From Spirochaetia bacterium (GTDB taxonomy: Bacteria > Spirochaetota > Spirochaetia > Treponematales > Breznakiellaceae): a DNA stretch of 11,117 bases. This document shows, in pieces, positions 1 through 6,250 of this stretch. A program made the translations under genes and the position numbers. Within the stretch, counting starts at the first letter, position 1. Each line of letters begins with the position of its first letter. The stretch is from the NCBI GenBank assembly GCA_026002045.1, contig BOAV01000081.1, forward strand, positions 1-11,117. The letters run 5' to 3'. The notes beneath the pieces were generated by a model. That model worked only from the letters and a program-made list of their open reading frames with translations. It did not search any database and was not told the origin of the DNA.

Positions 1-536
1 CTTTTGGTATAATAATCGGCTGTGCTTCCAGTTCATCTAATTCAACCTTGGTGAAAGAAAGAGAATGGCAAAAATGGCAAGAACAACGAGAACGGTTAGG
101 GGAATGGGTCATTGCTGACCAAGGAATATATGTCTTTGACGATGAGCTTGACGAATTTGAGAATGATGTTGATGAAAAAATTTTGGCTGGCTGGGAGATG
201 GTTGAAGATGTTGATATTAAAAGAATGACCCCAATATATTTTAAAAATACTTTAGATGAAAATATGCACTGGCTTTATCTTATAAAGAATCAAGATGGAT
301 TTTATTATAGGATTAACGTCTATTTTCTTTGGGAAAATGATGATGAACATTTTATAGGAATATTGTTTAATAAGGGTGACCTTGATAATCAAATTAAAAT
401 TGCCCAAGAGAATGAAAAAAAAGCTAGAGAAGAAGCAGAACGAAGACAACGGATAGCTGAATCAGTGCGCCGTGGTGGGGCGGCAATGCAACGATTGGGT
501 GAGAATATGCAAACGCAAACTAAACGGCGACATTAA
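1..536 (+). CDS. Putative lipoprotein, 5'-truncated by the window edge
   Basis: The reading frame is open from the first full codon at base 3 to the TAA at 534-536. The first visible residues read FGIIIGCASSSSNST, which is the end of a hydrophobic signal peptide followed by a lipobox (IIGC, Cys codon at 21-23) and a serine-rich tether. This is the layout of a signal peptidase II substrate anchored by lipid in a membrane. A TTG at 48 could be mistaken for the start, but it lies inside this mature N-terminus. The mature part is about 170 residues. It is acidic and rich in Trp and Tyr in the middle, and ends in a charged, probably coiled-coil stretch (KKAREEAERRQRIAESVRR). I do not recognise a family. 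The next gene begins 16 bp downstream, so the two are probably co-transcribed. The true start lies outside the window. Confidence 0.72.
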   Translation, partial: FGIIIGCASSSSNSTLVKEREWQKWQEQRERLGEWVIADQGIYVFDDELDEFENDVDEKILAGWEMVEDVDIKRMTPIYFKNTLDENMHWLYLIKNQDGFYYRINVYFLWENDDEHFIGILFNKGDLDNQIKIAQENEKKAREEAERRQRIAESVRRGGAAMQRLGENMQTQTKRRH

Positions 537-542
537 TTAAAT

Positions 543-547
543 GGAGG
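543..547 (+). promoter_or_regulatory. Shine-Dalgarno GGAGG that selects the ATG at 553
   Basis: GGAGG at 543-547 sits 5 bases before the ATG at 553. The earlier in-frame ATG at 541-543 overlaps the motif itself and has no ribosome-binding site at a useful distance. The protein therefore most likely starts MDEVLQ at 553. Confidence 0.7.
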
Positions 548-552
548 TTATT

Positions 553-1320
553 ATGGATGAAGTTCTGCAAACAAAGGCTCCCGATGAAATGTTTTGTCAC
601 GCCTGTGGAACAGTAATAAAACGCGAAGCAGAAATTTGCCCTAAATGTGGTGTTAGGCAAATTAAAGACAATAACAAAATGGCAAATACGATCAACATAT
701 ATGTAATAATAGGTGTTATTGTAAGTGTTTTATTTACAGTAATTTTAGGATGGATATATTTTTTGATTATGGCCTCTCTATACCCTGATGAACAGCCGTT
801 AAAGAAAGGGCGAAAAATTACGGGGATATTGAGTATTATATGTCTAATTGCCGTTCTTGTTGTTAAATTATTAATAACTACCGGAAGCGTTCTTTCAGTT
901 AATTATATGATGAATACATTTAATAATATGATGAATAAGGGTGGAGAATCACAAGTAGCTGTTACTGATTCGACTAGCTCATATATGGGGACCCGGCCCG
1001 TATATGCCTGGTATAACCTGATCGGTCCGGTGACCACCCCTACAAAGGACCCAAATGTCACTGTCACCGTTGAGGTACAAATCGGTTATGATGATAAAAA
1101 TGGTAATGCTGCGACGGCATCAAATATTAATGCCTATCAGCTTGAACTGCGGGATTTTGTGCGTAGATATTTCAGCAGCAAGACTCAGGCGGATCTTCTT
1201 CCAGAGAACGAACTGCGGTTGAAGAATGAAATTCGGGAGCGTCTTAACACCGAGATACTGGATATCACCAAGGCCCGGCAGATAATGTTTACTAGATTTG
1301 ATGTAATTGAAATGAAATAA
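553..1320 (+). CDS. Zinc-ribbon membrane protein with C-terminal FliL-like domain
   Basis: The protein has 255 residues from the ATG at 553; a longer form from 541 is less likely. Three parts are visible. A short N-terminal zinc ribbon has C15-x2-C18 and C29-x2-C32 (CHAC...CPKC). Two hydrophobic helices follow at about 47-75 and 88-118, and then a linker. The C-terminal part, about 148-255, resembles the spirochaete form of FliL: a YAWYNLIGPVTT start, VTVEVQIGYD, an LRDFVRRYFSSKT helix, LPENELRLKNEIRERLN and a final FTRFDVIEMK. FliL is an inner-membrane protein that surrounds or supports the MotA/MotB stator, with its C-terminal domain outside the cytoplasmic membrane. Normal FliL has one transmembrane helix and no zinc ribbon, so this is an atypical fusion and not the standard flagellar fliL gene. 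The first part is AT-rich while the FliL part from about base 980 is more balanced. It follows the lipoprotein gene by 16 bp. FliL similarity was judged by eye. Confidence 0.72.
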   Translation: MDEVLQTKAPDEMFCHACGTVIKREAEICPKCGVRQIKDNNKMANTINIYVIIGVIVSVLFTVILGWIYFLIMASLYPDEQPLKKGRKITGILSIICLIAVLVVKLLITTGSVLSVNYMMNTFNNMMNKGGESQVAVTDSTSSYMGTRPVYAWYNLIGPVTTPTKDPNVTVTVEVQIGYDDKNGNAATASNINAYQLELRDFVRRYFSSKTQADLLPENELRLKNEIRERLNTEILDITKARQIMFTRFDVIEMK

Positions 1321-1334
1321 AAAAATATAAATAT

Positions 1335-1379
1335 ATTTACCCCACTATCCCTGGCGAGGTAAATTGGTTAATGGTGGGG
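1335..1379 (+). other. Two overlapping, mutually exclusive hairpins
   Basis: ATTTACC (1335-1341) pairs perfectly with GGTAAAT (1358-1364). Alternatively CCCCACTAT (1340-1348) pairs with ATGGTGGGG (1371-1379) with one G-T wobble. The two stems share bases 1340-1341, so only one can form at a time. There is no T-run after either, so a standard terminator is unlikely. This could be a weak transcript-end structure or chance. Confidence 0.3.
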
Positions 1380-1394
1380 GAAACTGCGTTTAAC

Positions 1395-1512
1395 GAGGCT
1401 GTCGGAAAAGTCATTCTGCAGAAAAAATACGTTTCTAAATGAGTGTTTTATAGTAGTTTTATGGCATGAAATGAGGGTAAAATTTTGCATGAAAGGGTTT
1501 TTCAGTAGTCTC
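1395..1512. mobile_element. Possible decayed MITE-like element with imperfect terminal inverted repeats
   Basis: The left end reads GAGGCTGTCGGAAAAGTC (1395-1412). The reverse complement of the right end (1495-1512) reads GAGACTACTGAAAAACCC. Eleven of 18 positions match and every difference is a transition. GAGGCTGTC followed by an A-rich tract resembles the termini of several bacterial insertion sequences (established pattern, not checked here). AAC flanks both outer ends (1392-1394 and 1513-1515), a possible 3-bp target duplication. The 118 bp contain no transposase. Short length and imperfect ends make this tentative. Confidence 0.35.
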
Positions 1513-1520
1513 AACATACA

Positions 1521-1560
1521 GTTTGCGTTGCGCCGCAGTAGCGGCTCGTAAACCTTTTAT
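1521..1560 (+). terminator. Candidate rho-independent terminator hairpin
   Basis: GTTTGCG (1521-1527) pairs with CGTAAAC (1547-1553) with one wobble. Inside, GCCGC (1532-1536) pairs with GCGGC (1541-1545) around an AGTA loop. The stem is followed by CTTTTAT and more AT-rich sequence. It would end transcription from the lipoprotein/FliL-like pair and isolate the MotA-like gene. The T-run is short, so efficiency is uncertain. Confidence 0.42.
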
Positions 1561-1609
1561 ATTATGCGAAATATTTTTTGAATTTTTTATATAAAATTAA
1601 ATAAAACTC

Positions 1610-1639
1610 TTGACAGAGTATACTTAATATGTATATATT
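1610..1639 (+). promoter_or_regulatory. Promoter of the MotA-like gene, with internal inverted repeat
   Basis: A perfect TTGACA at 1610-1615 is followed at 16 or 18 bp by TATATA (1632-1637) or TATATT (1634-1639). AAGGAGG at 1652-1658 precedes the ATG at 1664 by five bases. The spacer carries the inverted repeat TATAC (1619-1623) / GTATA (1631-1635) and the palindrome AGTATACT (1617-1624), which could be an operator. Confidence 0.65.
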
Positions 1640-1663
1640 ATAGTAAATTTTAAGGAGGACATT

Positions 1664-2110
1664 ATGGTACGATATATTTTTTCATTGGTTTGTGGGATGC
1701 TGTCTATAACATTTATTATTCTGGTAGCTGGTCAACCGCTTTATATGATATGGGATTTTCCCAGTATAATAGTTGCGAATATATGTCCATTTGTATTAAT
1801 GTATATATTAAACGGAAATAATGCTTTAAAGATGGCTTTCTGTGCTCCTTTTAAAAAAGAAAATGATAAAGAAAGTTTGCTAAATGCAAATGAATATTTT
1901 AAAACTTTAAATAAACTAACATGGCGATTTGTAATTGCTTTATTTATAATTGGTATAATGGGAATGCTGAGAAACATAGAGGATAAAGCCGCGATCGGTC
2001 CTAATCTTTCTATGGCATTGGTGATAATAGTATATGCTGCGTTGGAAAATGTTTTATTAATAATACCCTTTGAAATATTAATAAATAAAAAATTAAAAAA
2101 AATAAAATAA
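1664..2110 (+). CDS. Small MotA-like four-helix membrane protein
   Basis: The protein has 148 residues and a strong ribosome-binding site. Helices are predicted at about 4-26, 33-50, 86-102 and 112-137. The end of helix 1 and start of helix 2 read MIWDFPSIIV, matching the D-x-PS motif of MotA. The second half (IIGIMGMLRNIEDKAAIGPN, then LSMALVIIVYAALENVLLIIPFE) follows the MotA pattern of a glycine-rich helix 3, a short periplasmic loop with AIGP, and a helix 4 with an A-L-x-x-x-Y core ending in a proline. MotA forms the ring of the proton- or sodium-driven flagellar stator together with MotB. Here the cytoplasmic segment between helices 2 and 3 is only about 35 residues, so the torque-generating loop of true MotA is missing. 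No motB lies beside it. It may be a MotA/TolQ/ExbB relative with another role. The gene is AT-rich and has its own promoter, downstream of the FliL-like gene. Confidence 0.65.
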   Translation: MVRYIFSLVCGMLSITFIILVAGQPLYMIWDFPSIIVANICPFVLMYILNGNNALKMAFCAPFKKENDKESLLNANEYFKTLNKLTWRFVIALFIIGIMGMLRNIEDKAAIGPNLSMALVIIVYAALENVLLIIPFEILINKKLKKIK

Positions 2111-2138
2111 TAAATGTAAGGTAGCCGCAGGGGTGACA

Positions 2139-2160
2139 GGCACTGAATTTCTCTAGTGCC
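2139..2160. repeat. Small inverted repeat, REP-like hairpin
   Basis: GGCACT (2139-2144) pairs with AGTGCC (2155-2160) across a 10-base loop. It is preceded by GGGGTGACA and, further upstream, by GTAG (2121-2124). A short tetranucleotide followed by an imperfect palindrome is the general form of REP elements mobilised by RAYT transposases, but a single copy cannot prove this. There is no T-run, so it is a poor terminator. Confidence 0.25.
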
Positions 2161-2211
2161 GATATACCCAACCACCATTCAAAAATCCGTATTTTGTCAT
2201 TTGTCCGGAAT

Positions 2212-2469
2212 GTAACATGATACACCGCCCCATCACCGCATTCCCTTTTCCCCCGCACAAAGCCCCCTAAAAGGCGCTTCCCCATTTACAGACAGAGCCC
2301 CCCTGCAACCGGAGTTTGTTACGGGCACGCTGGGGATAAAGGCGGCGGGGGGTGTCCATGGAATTCGTGACCCGCTTGCGGGGCATGAATTCCATGGACA
2401 GGACCCCCATCTATTCCTTTGCGTGCCCGTGGGGATGCACGGTTGCAGGGGGGCGGTGTATCATGTTAC
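2212..2469. repeat. Nested 258-bp inverted repeat (imperfect giant palindrome)
   Basis: Four nested inverted segments share one centre. Outer arms 2212-2231 and 2450-2469 match over 20 bp without mismatch. Next, 2298-2311 pairs with 2440-2453 (14 bp). Then 2321-2330 pairs with 2421-2430 (10 bp). The innermost arms, 2353-2375 and 2378-2400, include a perfect 14-bp pair with CCATGGAATTC and continue to a CCCGC/GCGGG tip with one mismatch and one wobble. The internal loop between the second and third stems has 9 bases on each side. The left arm has 66 extra bases (2232-2297) bounded by C-runs that the right arm lacks. No coding sequence is evident. The right arm ends 25 bp before the ATG at 2495. 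It may be a palindromic mobile element or a structured leader. Confidence 0.8.
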
Positions 2470-2494
2470 GGTAAACCAATGTTGAGGAGGCGTC

Positions 2495-3049
2495 ATGTTG
2501 GACGAGGTGCGTGAGATTACCGCCCGGGTAAGGGTTTTGCGGGAGATTGAAGAAATATCCGCCGAGGCCCTGGCGAAGGAGCTGGGCTTTGAGCCGGCTG
2601 AATACAATGAATGGGAATCGGGGAAAAAGGATTTCCCCATCGGGGTTTTGGTGGAGATTGCCGCCCGGTTCAAGATCGATCTTTCGGAACTGGTCACGGG
2701 GAAAAATTCCAACCTTAAGACCTTTTGCCTGACCCGCGCCGGGGAGGCCCCGGAGGTCAGCCGCCGTCCCATGTACGCCTACTGGAACCTTGGCTATACC
2801 TTCCACCGCAAAAAGGCGGAGCCCTTCCTGGTGGAGGCAAAGCCGGAAACGGGCACTAAGCCCCTCAGCCTCAACACCCATCCGGGGCAGGAATTCAACT
2901 ATGTCCTTGAGGGCCGGCTGCTTGTCTCCGTGGGGGGCCACGAAATGGAACTGGGCCCCGGGGATTCCATCTATTATGATTCCAACGAACCCCACGGCAT
3001 GAAGGCCCTGGGCGGCAGCCGGGCGCGGTTCCTGGCAATGGTGCTGTAA
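2495..3049 (+). CDS. XRE-family transcriptional regulator with C-terminal cupin domain
   Basis: The protein has 184 residues and starts at an ATG with AGGAGG (2485-2490) four bases upstream. Residues 10-68 form an XRE-type helix-turn-helix (RVRVLREIEEISAEALAKEL, then YNEWESGKKDFPIGVLVEIA, a typical recognition helix followed by a stabilising helix). Residues 105-184 form a small beta-barrel cupin: motif 1 is H129-P-G-Q-E133-F-N-Y-V-L-E-G140, and motif 2 is GDSIYYDSNEPH167. His129, Glu133 and His167 are candidate metal or ligand contacts; the second histidine of the usual HxH is not present. Proteins of this type bind DNA with the N-terminal part and sense a small molecule with the cupin. It is the first gene of a tight operon, 15 bp before the acyl-CoA synthetase gene, so it probably regulates that operon in response to the acid or acyl-CoA handled there. 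The large inverted repeat directly upstream could include its operator. The ligand is unknown. Confidence 0.88.
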   Translation: MLDEVREITARVRVLREIEEISAEALAKELGFEPAEYNEWESGKKDFPIGVLVEIAARFKIDLSELVTGKNSNLKTFCLTRAGEAPEVSRRPMYAYWNLGYTFHRKKAEPFLVEAKPETGTKPLSLNTHPGQEFNYVLEGRLLVSVGGHEMELGPGDSIYYDSNEPHGMKALGGSRARFLAMVL

Positions 3050-3064
3050 AAAGGAGCGGCTAAA

Positions 3065-4828
3065 GTGGATTTTTTGAAGAAATACTTGCCCCGGAGCGAG
3101 TTTGAATCCTACGAGGATTTTTATCAAAACTATAAAGTCAATGTGCCTGAGAATTTCAATTTTTCTTGGGATGTGATGGACGTGCAGGCGGCGGATCGGC
3201 CCAATGACCGGGCCATGCTCTGGACCGATGAACTGGGTGCCGAGGCTGAGTTCACCTACGCCGACATCAAGCGCCTGACCAATCAGGCGGCCAATGTGCT
3301 CCTTGCCGCGGGCATCCGCAAGGGCGACCCGGTGATGCTGATCCTCAAGCGCCGCTACGAATACTGGCCGGTGGTGCTGGCCCTCCACAAGATCGGCGCC
3401 ATTGCCATCCCCGCCACCCATCTCCTCACCGTAAAGGACATCGTGTACCGCTGCGAGGCGGCGGACATCGTGGGCATTGTCTGCGTGGACGATCCGGAAC
3501 TGATGTACCGTGTGGACGAGGCGGAGGCGAAGCTCAAGGCCAATGCCAAAGCTGCGGGCAAGGCCGCCCCGGCATTACGCTACAAGGCCTTTGTCCGTTC
3601 GGTTCACACTCCTGCGGATGCCAGGCCTGATGCAGAAGCGGCCAAGCTTTTTGCAGAACGCATCGGTAGCGCCGACGGTCTGGCCCCTTGGAACGATTTC
3701 AACGCCCTCTCGGCCAAGGCTTCGGATAAACTGGAACGGCCCCCAAAGGTCAATACCAACGAAGATATCATGCTCCTCTATTTCACCTCCGGCACTACCG
3801 GGATGCCCAAGATGGTCCGCCATAATTTCAGGTACCCCTTTGGGCATATCGTAACCTCCAAATACTGGCACCAGGCCGTCCCCGACGGGCTCCACCTCAC
3901 CGTGGCGGACACGGGCTGGGCCAAGGCCGCTTGGGGCAAAATCTACGGCCAGTGGATCCTCGGGACGGAGATTTTTGTGTACGATTACGACCGCTTTGTG
4001 CCCAAGGCAATGCTGGAGGTTATCACCAAATACAAGCTGACCACCTTTTGCGCCCCCCCCACGATTTACCGCTTCTTCATCAAAGAGGACCTTTCAAAAT
4101 ACGATTTTTCCTCCTTCAAGATGTTCTCCGTTGCGGGGGAACCCCTGAATCCGGAGATCTACGAACAGTTCCTCGCCGCCACGGGGATCAAGCTCCACGA
4201 ATGTTACGGCCAGACCGAGCTCACCGTGGTAATGGCCACCTTCCCCTGGCTGGAACCCAAGCCCGGTTCCATGGGCAAGCCCTCCCCCGGTTACGACATC
4301 GATCTATTGAAGGATGACGGCACATCCTGCGCCATGGGCGAGGAAGGCCAGCTCGTGGTTCGTACCAACAGGATTAAGCCCCTGGGGATGTTCGACGGCT
4401 ATTACCGGGACCCGGATCTGACCCATACGGTCTGGCATGACGATATCTACTACACCGGGGATGTGGCCTGGCGGGATGAGGACGGCTACTACTGGTTCGT
4501 GGGCCGCAGTGACGATGTGATCAAAAGTTCCGGCTACCGCATCGGCCCCTTTGAGGTGGAAAGCGCCCTGCTGGAACACCCGGCGGTGCTGGAATGCGCC
4601 ATCACCGGGGCGCCGGACCCCGACCGGGGCGCCGTGGTGAAGGCCACGGTGATCCTCGCCAAGGGCTATACGGCTTCGGAGGAGCTCAAGAAGGAGCTTC
4701 AGGACCATGTCAAAAAGACCACCGCCCCCTATAAGTACCCCCGGATCGTGGAATTCGTTACGGAACTCCCCAAAACCATCAGCGGCAAGATACGCCGGGT
4801 GCAGATCCGGGAGGAAGACGTACAATAA
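3065..4828 (+). CDS. AMP-forming acyl-CoA synthetase (AMP-dependent synthetase/ligase)
   Basis: The 587-residue cytoplasmic enzyme starts at GTG with AAGGAG (3051-3056) eight bases upstream. It belongs to the ANL superfamily, which converts a carboxylic acid, ATP and CoA to acyl-CoA, AMP and pyrophosphate through an acyl-adenylate. The phosphate-binding loop TSGTTGMPK is at 241-249, the A5 motif YGQTE at 381-385, YTGD at 463-466, the hinge region GRSDDVIKSSGYRIGPFEVE at 480-499, and the catalytic lysine K575 in PKTISGKIRR. All core motifs are intact. Overall layout (a long N-terminal lid with LPRSEFESYEDF, and the GYRIGPFEVE hinge) is closest to the medium-chain acyl-CoA synthetase group and less to acetyl-CoA synthetase, but substrate cannot be read from the sequence. 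The stop overlaps the start of the citrate synthase gene by one base (TAATG), indicating translational coupling. Activation of acetate, propionate, a branched-chain acid or an aromatic acid are all possible. Confidence 0.9.
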   Translation: MDFLKKYLPRSEFESYEDFYQNYKVNVPENFNFSWDVMDVQAADRPNDRAMLWTDELGAEAEFTYADIKRLTNQAANVLLAAGIRKGDPVMLILKRRYEYWPVVLALHKIGAIAIPATHLLTVKDIVYRCEAADIVGIVCVDDPELMYRVDEAEAKLKANAKAAGKAAPALRYKAFVRSVHTPADARPDAEAAKLFAERIGSADGLAPWNDFNALSAKASDKLERPPKVNTNEDIMLLYFTSGTTGMPKMVRHNFRYPFGHIVTSKYWHQAVPDGLHLTVADTGWAKAAWGKIYGQWILGTEIFVYDYDRFVPKAMLEVITKYKLTTFCAPPTIYRFFIKEDLSKYDFSSFKMFSVAGEPLNPEIYEQFLAATGIKLHECYGQTELTVVMATFPWLEPKPGSMGKPSPGYDIDLLKDDGTSCAMGEEGQLVVRTNRIKPLGMFDGYYRDPDLTHTVWHDDIYYTGDVAWRDEDGYYWFVGRSDDVIKSSGYRIGPFEVESALLEHPAVLECAITGAPDPDRGAVVKATVILAKGYTASEELKKELQDHVKKTTAPYKYPRIVEFVTELPKTISGKIRRVQIREEDVQ

Positions 4829-6165
4829 TGAGTATAAACGGCGACTATATTTCCCGTTTGACCGGGAACGATTACATCGACATCGCTCTCTACAATAAAT
4901 TCAATGTCAAACGGGGACTGCGGAACGCCGACGGCACCGGGGTCCTGGTGGGGCTTACCCGGATCGGGGATGTCCACGGGTATATCATGGACGAGGGCGA
5001 AAAGGTTCCGGTGGACGGCAAGCTATACTACCGGGGCATCGATGTGGAGGAGCTTGTCGCCGCCGCCGCACGGGAAAAACGCTTCGGCTTCGAGGAGGCG
5101 GTGTACCTGCTCTTGTTCGGGATACTCCCCAACAAAAAACAGCTTGAAGATTTTTCGGCCCTCATGGGGAACAGCCGGACCCTGCCCCCGAATTTTGCCG
5201 AGGACAGCATCATGAAGCTCCCCTCACGGGATATCATGAACAAGCTTGCCCGGTCGGTACTGACCCTCTATTCTTACGATGAGGACCCGGAGAACCAGAG
5301 CCCGGAAAATGTTCTCCGCCAGTGCCTGGAACTGATAGCCCGGTTTCCCACCATCGTGGCCTATTCCTATATGGCAAAGAAACACTATTTCGATCACGAA
5401 AGCCTGATCATCCACCTGCCGGAAGCCGCCTGTTCAAGCGCGGAGACGATCCTTTCCCTTATAAGGCCGGATCAGAAATACACCCGCCTTGAGGCGGAAA
5501 TTCTGGACCTGGCCCTGATCCTCCACGCGGAACACGGGGGGGGCAACAATTCCACCTTTGCCGTCCACTTGGTTTCCTCCGCCGACACCGATACCTTTGC
5601 CGCCATCACCGCCGGGATCGAGTCCCTCAAGGGCTTCAAGCACGGGGGGGCCAACATCAAGGTCATGGGGATGATGGAGAACATCAAGAAAAACGTCAAA
5701 CTCTGGGAGAGTGAAGAGGAAGTATCCGCCTACCTTACCTCGATACTCCGGGGCGAGGCCTACGACGGCTCGGGACTCATCTACGGCCAGGGCCATGCGG
5801 TATACACCAAAAGCGACCCCCGTGCGATCCTGCTGCGGGACAAGGCCGCCATCCTTGCGGAAGAAAAGGGCCTGGTAAAAGAATTCAACCTGTACCGGCT
5901 CATCGAAACGCTGGCCCCGGAGGTTTTCAGGAAGGTGAAGGGTTCCGACAAGGAAATCTGCACCAACGTGGACTTCTATTCCGGGTTCGTGTACACCATG
6001 CTGGGCATCCCTTCGGAACTCTTTACTCCGCTGTTCGCGGTGAGCCGTGTGTCAGGCTGGTGCGCCCACCGCATGGAGGAGATCATCTCCGGGGGCCGGA
6101 TCATCCGCCCTGCCTACAAATGCGTCCAGCCCCGGCTGGAATATATACCGATGGAGAAGCGGTAG
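4828..6165 (+). CDS. Citrate synthase (citrate/2-methylcitrate synthase family)
   Basis: The 445-residue protein condenses acetyl-CoA (or propionyl-CoA in the methylcitrate variants) with oxaloacetate. An N-terminal extension of about 45 residues precedes the region IGDVHGYIMDEGEKVPVDGKL and the YRGIDVEEL motif typical of citrate synthases. Active-site residues are in place: H236 in ILHAEHGGGNNSTF, H272 in GFKHGGAN, H323 in GQGHAVYTKSDPR, and D382 in NVDFYSG. SRVSGWCAHRMEE near 407-418 is the usual C-terminal signature with the CoA/oxaloacetate-binding arginines. The start codon overlaps the stop of the acyl-CoA synthetase gene, so it is made from the same message; GGGAGG (4810-4815) lies 12 bases upstream. 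In an anaerobic spirochaete the likely role is biosynthetic (towards 2-oxoglutarate and glutamate), or use of the CoA ester made by the neighbouring ligase. Whether it prefers acetyl- or propionyl-CoA cannot be decided here. Confidence 0.93.
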   Translation: MSINGDYISRLTGNDYIDIALYNKFNVKRGLRNADGTGVLVGLTRIGDVHGYIMDEGEKVPVDGKLYYRGIDVEELVAAAAREKRFGFEEAVYLLLFGILPNKKQLEDFSALMGNSRTLPPNFAEDSIMKLPSRDIMNKLARSVLTLYSYDEDPENQSPENVLRQCLELIARFPTIVAYSYMAKKHYFDHESLIIHLPEAACSSAETILSLIRPDQKYTRLEAEILDLALILHAEHGGGNNSTFAVHLVSSADTDTFAAITAGIESLKGFKHGGANIKVMGMMENIKKNVKLWESEEEVSAYLTSILRGEAYDGSGLIYGQGHAVYTKSDPRAILLRDKAAILAEEKGLVKEFNLYRLIETLAPEVFRKVKGSDKEICTNVDFYSGFVYTMLGIPSELFTPLFAVSRVSGWCAHRMEEIISGGRIIRPAYKCVQPRLEYIPMEKR

Positions 6166-6169
6166 CTAT

Positions 6170-6250
6170 CATGACTAATCTAACATCAAATATTAATTTA
6201 GCCAGAAATGTGTATTGACTAATCTAACATTTGATATTAGATTAGTCATG
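6170..6250. repeat. Cluster of three 14-bp repeats (two direct, one inverted) in an operator-like arrangement
   Basis: GACTAATCTAACAT occurs at 6173-6186 and 6217-6230, and an inverted copy with one change lies at 6234-6247. Copies two and three form a tight palindrome, GACTAATCTAA...TTAGATTAGTC (6217-6247). The outer pair extends further: 6170-6195 matches the reverse complement of 6225-6250 at 24 of 26 positions. The block fills the gap between the citrate synthase stop and the ATPase start, and ends on the first base of the ATPase start codon. It is AT-rich between two GC-rich genes. Confidence 0.82.
6215..6243 (+). promoter_or_regulatory. Candidate promoter of the DUF4143 ATPase inside the palindrome, predicted leaderless transcript
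   Basis: TTGACT (6215-6220) and TAGATT (6238-6243) are separated by 17 bp. A start site seven bases after the -10 would fall at 6250, the first base of the GTG start codon. No Shine-Dalgarno sequence is available. The palindrome 6217-6247 lies across both promoter boxes, so a protein bound there would block transcription. Confidence 0.45.

Larger units (their letters stand above)
1321..1663. other. 343-bp intergenic region between the FliL-like and MotA-like genes
   Basis: No convincing gene is present. The region holds two mutually exclusive hairpins just after the FliL-like gene (1335-1379), a 118-bp stretch with imperfect terminal inverted repeats (1395-1512), a terminator-like hairpin (1521-1560), and a promoter with a ribosome-binding site for the next gene (1610-1658). 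Confidence 0.6.
2111..2494. other. 384-bp intergenic region at a base-composition boundary
   Basis: The region contains a small hairpin (2139-2160) and a large nested inverted repeat (2212-2469). Open frames on either strand here show no protein-like character. Composition changes from AT-rich to GC-rich near 2210. No clear -35/-10 promoter for the downstream operon was found; a TATCAT in the right arm (2459-2464) is the best -10 candidate but lacks a good -35. Confidence 0.6.

Noticed and set aside
2139..2160. Terminator for the MotA-like gene
   Set aside because: The hairpin has only six base pairs with a 10-base loop and no following T-run.
2010..2285. Minus-strand open frame spanning the end of the MotA-like gene and the intergenic region
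   Set aside because: No ribosome-binding site or recognisable domain. It overlaps the left arm of the palindrome and the end of a better-supported gene.
2411..3421. Long minus-strand open frame opposite the XRE-cupin and ligase genes
   Set aside because: It lies antisense to two clear family members with good ribosome-binding sites. Its translation is low in complexity, rich in His, Gly and Gln, and matches no family. It is a shadow of GC-rich coding sequence.
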